From: Muribaculaceae bacterium Isolate-002 (NCI)
Lineage (GTDB): Bacteria > Bacteroidota > Bacteroidia > Bacteroidales > Muribaculaceae
NCBI GenBank assembly: GCA_004102805.1
Contig: SCEG01000001.1
Coordinates: 62,001-126,000 of the forward strand
DNA: 64,000 nt
Reading direction: 5' to 3'
Shown here: piece after piece, positions 60,956 through 64,000 of the stretch
Layout: each line of letters begins with the position of its first letter
How positions within the stretch are numbered: the first letter of the stretch is position 1
Program-made: the position numbers and the translations under genes
The notes under the pieces: model-generated
Seen by the model: the letters and a program-made list of their open reading frames with translations, nothing else
Database searches by the model: none
What the model was told of the DNA's origin: nothing

Positions 60956-62329
60956 TCAACGCTGGTTGTAGACGCCGATTTCGTGGAGTGTCATGTTGCC
61001 GGTTGTCGGGTGGAATGTCACTTTTACTGCTGATGCGTTTACGGTGTCGAAGTGGTGTACTTTCACTTTGCCGCTTTGAGGTTCGACCGGAATTTCAATC
61101 CATTGTCCGTCGGCATCATAATAGATGCGGTAGCTGTCAAAGCTGCAGTTATGGTCAGTCAGTGATATCGTATTTATGGGAGTAGAGCGGTCGAGTTTGA
61201 CCATATACCACGGTTCTTTCACACAATGGTTTGATACCCAGGCTGTGCCGAAATTGTCATCATTGGCATAGTCCATGATTGATCCGTCGTTGCTCCATGA
61301 TGATTCAGCCGGACGGCGTTTTGCGATGTTTTCGGCGGTAATCGGGCGGGCGTTGGCTGTAAGTTTCTTGTCTTTGCCTTCGCGCGGTTTCCACAGGCGT
61401 CCGATCTCTTCGAGCGCTTTCATGGCGTTGTCGTCAATGAGCCCGTCGGTATTGGGGGCGACGTTGAGAATGTATGTGCAGTAAGCTTCGTTGAAAGGTA
61501 TGATGTTTTCATTCACAATCCATTCGGGCGATTTGACATCTGTGGTAGGGTAGTCTGATTTCCAGAACCATGCTCCGTTAAGAGGAAGGCATGACAGCGC
61601 GGGGAGCACGTTGGTGTCGGTTGATATGTGCTGTCCGGCATTCTGTTCAAACGACTTGATGTCAGTGTAGAAGAGCACGTCCTGAGGATATTTGGCCGAA
61701 TTGAGTTCCATTACCAGACAGTTTGGCTGAAGCTGCTTGATGTAATGGTAAATGTCATCAAATGGTATTTCCTCATAGCTGATACGCGACCACGGTGCAT
61801 CCCATCCGTCGATGATTATGCCCGATATTTCTCCGTAGTTGGTAAGAAGTTCATGAAGCTGTTTTTTGATATAATCGGTATGTGTGGCGTTGATGAAACC
61901 GGGGCGTATGCGGTGATGTGTGTCGAGAATTGAATAGTAGAGCATCACGCCGAGGCCGGCTTCACGAAACGCGTCAGTGTATTCCTTGACTACATCACGG
62001 CCGAAGCCGCTGTCCATACAGTTGTAGTCGGTGGTTTCCGTGTCCCAGATGCAATATCCGCTATGGTGTTTGGTCGTGAGGCATCCGAATTTCATTCCGG
62101 CGAGTTTCGCGCCTTTCGCCCATTGCTTGCAGTCAAGTTTCCGAGGGTTGAATGTGTCGGCAGGCTGATCTGGATCAGGCCAGTCCTGGTCAACGAAAGT
62201 GGGCATATTGAAGTGAATGAACATGCCGAAACGGTCGTTGATGAATTTTTGTTGCAGTTCATTGAGGTTGTCGGCGTATGCGCCAAGACAGAGCATTGCC
62301 AATACAATTGACAGAAATAACTTTTTCAT
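60956..62329 (-). CDS. Secreted alpha-L-fucosidase (GH29) with C-terminal discoidin-like domain
   Basis: An exo-glycosidase removing alpha-fucose from host or plant glycans. From ATG 62329 it has 457 residues with a signal peptide (about 1-20). The GH29 barrel shows 'DRFGMFIHFNMPTF', 'CLTTKHHSGYCIWDT', 'GVMLYYSILDTHHR' and the nucleophile Asp in 'SGIIIDGWDAPW'. The last 130 residues form an F5/8 type C-like sandwich ('SSWSNDGSIMDYANDDNF', 'DHNCSFDSYRIYYDADG', 'HEIGVYN') that may bind sugar. The acid/base is not fixed in GH29 and I cannot place it. A longer frame to ATG 62413 runs through the promoter. Confidence 0.87.
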   Translation of the reverse strand: MKKLFLSIVLAMLCLGAYADNLNELQQKFINDRFGMFIHFNMPTFVDQDWPDPDQPADTFNPRKLDCKQWAKGAKLAGMKFGCLTTKHHSGYCIWDTETTDYNCMDSGFGRDVVKEYTDAFREAGLGVMLYYSILDTHHRIRPGFINATHTDYIKKQLHELLTNYGEISGIIIDGWDAPWSRISYEEIPFDDIYHYIKQLQPNCLVMELNSAKYPQDVLFYTDIKSFEQNAGQHISTDTNVLPALSCLPLNGAWFWKSDYPTTDVKSPEWIVNENIIPFNEAYCTYILNVAPNTDGLIDDNAMKALEEIGRLWKPREGKDKKLTANARPITAENIAKRRPAESSWSNDGSIMDYANDDNFGTAWVSNHCVKEPWYMVKLDRSTPINTISLTDHNCSFDSYRIYYDADGQWIEIPVEPQSGKVKVHHFDTVNASAVKVTFHPTTGNMTLHEIGVYNQR

Positions 62330-62382
62330 GTAGTTGTAAGGTTTGTTTATGGATGTTAGGTTGTTCAATGTAATTTCGACCG

Positions 62383-62414
62383 CAAATATAGTGATATTAT
62401 GCGGCTTATACAAG
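62383..62414 (-). promoter_or_regulatory. Predicted promoter of the fucosidase gene
   Basis: On the minus strand CTTG (62411-62414; one mismatch), 20-nt spacer, TATATTTG (62383-62390). The start near 62376 gives a leader of about 47 nt. Confidence 0.5.
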
Positions 62415-62484
62415 CGATTTCACATAATGGCAGGAAATTTGCTGATGCAGATTTGTCGGACTATATTGATATGTTTATATCAAA

Positions 62485-63168
62485 TTATTGCCTTAGCGTG
62501 AGCATATACCCGAAGCCACGCTGATTGATTATGGCGATTGCAGGGTCGAGGCGCAATGCACGGCGGAGTTTGTGTATGTAGCCGTGGAGAGAATTGCGGT
62601 TGCTTGGTTCGTCACGCTGCCACACGGCAATCATCAGTTCGGAGGCATCGACAGTCTTGCCGATATTGGTTGCCAGACGTTCAAGAATCTTGGCTTCAAA
62701 GTGAGATAATTCCGTTTCTTTATCGCCAAATGACAATGTCTGGGTAGTAATATTAAAGGTATATGCGCCAATAGCAAACCGTATGTCCTCAGTGCGGTTG
62801 TCGCCATATCTTCTTAACAAAGCCTTAATCCTCACTGTCAGTTCGCGGAGTTCAAAGGGCTTTTTCAGATAGTCGTTGGCTCCGATTTCAAAACCTTGCT
62901 CCACATCATCTATTGTGCTTTTTGCGGTGAGGAATAGCAATGGCACTGTCGGCGACAAATTTCTTATCTCTTTCGCCATGGTGAATCCATCCATTTTGGG
63001 CATCATGACATCAGCCACTACTATATCGGCAACTTCGGACTTGAATTTCTCAAGCCCGTCTACGCCATCTACAGCAGTGATGACTTCATAGCCTTGACCG
63101 CGCAGAGTGTCAGCGACAATCAGCGTCAGGTCTTCCTCATCTTCTACAAACAGTATCTTATCGCTCAT
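62485..63168 (-). CDS. OmpR-family response regulator
   Basis: A 227-residue DNA-binding regulator. The receiver domain has the acidic pair in 'ILFVEDEEDLT', phospho-acceptor Asp in 'IVVADVMMPKMDGF', Thr/Ser in 'LLFLTAKS' and Lys in 'DYLKKPFELRELTVR'. The C-terminal winged helix ('LSHFEAKILERLATN', 'SNRNSLHGYIHKLRRAL', 'INQRGFGYML') is of the OmpR/PhoB type. From ATG 63168 it overlaps the kinase stop by 11 nt, so kinase and regulator are coupled. Regulated genes are unknown; the fucosidase gene just downstream has its own promoter. Confidence 0.94.
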   Translation of the reverse strand: MSDKILFVEDEEDLTLIVADTLRGQGYEVITAVDGVDGLEKFKSEVADIVVADVMMPKMDGFTMAKEIRNLSPTVPLLFLTAKSTIDDVEQGFEIGANDYLKKPFELRELTVRIKALLRRYGDNRTEDIRFAIGAYTFNITTQTLSFGDKETELSHFEAKILERLATNIGKTVDASELMIAVWQRDEPSNRNSLHGYIHKLRRALRLDPAIAIINQRGFGYMLTLRQ

Positions 63169-64000
63169 CGTTGCTGAATTTGATAGTGAACACCGATCCC
63201 TCTCCTTCTGTACTTTTGACCACGATAGACCAGCCCATTTTGTCAAGAATACTCTTTACATAATACAACCCTATGCCATAGCCACGGACATCCTGCCGGT
63301 TGCCATGCGGGACACGATAAAACTTATTGAACAGATATGGAATCGACTTTGCCGGGATGCCGATGCCGTTATCCTTTACTGTCAGTTTATTATCATTGCC
63401 GGTTATGGTTATCTCGACACTATCGTCAGAGTATTTGATTGCATTGTCAATCAGATTGTTCATGATATTTGCCAAATGCGCCTTGTCTGCCTTGACGGTG
63501 GCGTTTTCGGGTATATCGACATTGATGGTTATATCCTTATCGCCTCTCATACGCTGGGCGGCAGCGATTTCCTCTGAAAACTCGTGTAATTGTATCTCTT
63601 CCGGTTTGAGTTTCATTGTCTTACGCCGTTCCATACTCATTGCAAGTATGTTTTCCACAAGTTCTCCAAGTCTTTTCAGCTGCTTGTTTGCAATCGTCAG
63701 ATACTTTGTCTTTTTGTCAGGGTCGTTGTCAGCATCATAATTTAGAAGAGCGTCGTTGGCTGAATAGGCTATCGCAATCGGCGTTTTCAATTCATGAGTC
63801 ATATTGCTGACAAAATCATCTTTCATCTCCTCGATGGTGCGCAGTCGCGACACTGTGCGACACAGATATCGGAACGCTATAGAAAATGCAATCATCAGAA
63901 GGAATATTGTAATAATGATACCAAGCATCTGCGAAAGTATATGGCGTGTCAGGGGTGTCATATATGCCTTGTAATATATTCCTTCGTCAGGATTGATGTT
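63158..64000 (-). CDS. Sensor histidine kinase (partial, runs off the right edge)
   Basis: The frame is open to the window edge (281 codons), so the N-terminal sensor part is missing. What remains has the end of an extracytoplasmic segment, one membrane helix (about 'MLGIIITIFLLMIAFSIAF'), the H-box with phospho-acceptor His in 'SNMTHELKTPIAIA', and the ATPase: N-box 'NIMNNLIDNAIKYS', G1 'VKDNGIGIPA', F-box 'LFNKFYRVP' and G2 'GYGIGLYYVKSIL'. An internal ATG at 63961 is probably not the start. It forms a pair with the OmpR-type regulator. Confidence 0.92.
   Translation of the reverse strand, partial: NINPDEGIYYKAYMTPLTRHILSQMLGIIITIFLLMIAFSIAFRYLCRTVSRLRTIEEMKDDFVSNMTHELKTPIAIAYSANDALLNYDADNDPDKKTKYLTIANKQLKRLGELVENILAMSMERRKTMKLKPEEIQLHEFSEEIAAAQRMRGDKDITINVDIPENATVKADKAHLANIMNNLIDNAIKYSDDSVEITITGNDNKLTVKDNGIGIPAKSIPYLFNKFYRVPHGNRQDVRGYGIGLYYVKSILDKMGWSIVVKSTEGEGSVFTIKFSNDER

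Noticed and set aside
1..64000. CRISPR arrays, tRNA or rRNA genes, insertion sequences, prophage or toxin-antitoxin pairs
   Set aside because: No regularly spaced repeats, no tRNA T-loop patterns in the intergenic regions, no transposase or integrase frames, and no paired small frames of toxin-antitoxin type were found.

Overview
The window reads as chromosomal DNA of a Bacteroidales bacterium, most likely of the Muribaculaceae or a close relative. The support is Bacteroidota promoters of the TTTG-N19-21-TAnnTTTG type (clear upstream of rpmH, the DHH phosphoesterase, the His-rich protein and the TolC-type gene), the near absence of Shine-Dalgarno sequences, and lineage-typical families: a GldB-like lipoprotein, a DUF4827-like lipoprotein, a DPE2-like amylomaltase with tandem CBM20, a T9SS-type C-terminal tail, a TonB-dependent receptor with a carboxypeptidase-regulatory domain, and a class II ribonucleotide reductase. 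The genus is inference. Genes are densely packed; I see no tRNA, rRNA, CRISPR array, insertion sequence, prophage or recognisable riboswitch.

Layout. 0-8.1 kb: edge-truncated gldB-like gene (-), then amidase, MCE protein, priA and dnaA (+), closed by a very long hairpin shared with a convergent nitroreductase. 8.3-14.6 kb: nrdJ, a two-CBM20 4-alpha-glucanotransferase and a cysteine-free thioredoxin-fold protein (+). 14.7-18.6 kb: galactose operon galK-galM-nucleotidyltransferase and a superoxide dismutase (-). 18.7-24.9 kb: heavy-metal efflux cluster (His-rich secreted protein, adaptor, RND pump, outer-membrane channel). 25.0-34.0 kb: exopolysaccharide locus (Wza-like, Wzc-like tyrosine kinase, EpsG-like polymerase, four glycosyltransferase-type genes, one orphan), visibly more AT-rich from about 28.5 kb. 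34.1-38.7 kb: rubrerythrin (+), then LysE transporter, CBM9-like protein, glutamine synthetase and ZIP transporter (-). 38.9-41.6 kb: secreted GH13 amylase. 41.9-49.3 kb: the rod-shape block purH-mreB-mreC-mreD-mrdA-rodA (-). 49.4-55.1 kb: flavodoxin, MGMT, DHH phosphoesterase, DUF4827-like lipoprotein, glmM, NlpC/P60 hydrolase, rpmH. 55.2-57.1 kb: HAD hydrolase plus DegT aminotransferase (-). 57.2-60.9 kb: TonB receptor and a divergent MetE-family protein. 61-64 kb: secreted GH29 fucosidase and a two-component system cut by the window edge.

How the genes fit together. Cell-envelope work dominates: amidase, MCE, rod complex, glmM, the NlpC/P60 hydrolase and the polysaccharide export locus. 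Carbohydrate use (GH13, GH77, GH29, galactose operon) and metal or oxidative stress (RND efflux, ZIP, SOD, rubrerythrin, flavodoxin) follow. No wholly new system stands out. The points most worth a second look are two apparently non-catalytic members of enzyme families (thioredoxin-like without cysteine, MetE-like without zinc ligands), a perfect 16-bp hairpin just inside the galM coding sequence, a terminator-like hairpin between mreB and mreC, a 10-bp dyad over the promoter of the efflux channel gene, and the incomplete polysaccharide locus.
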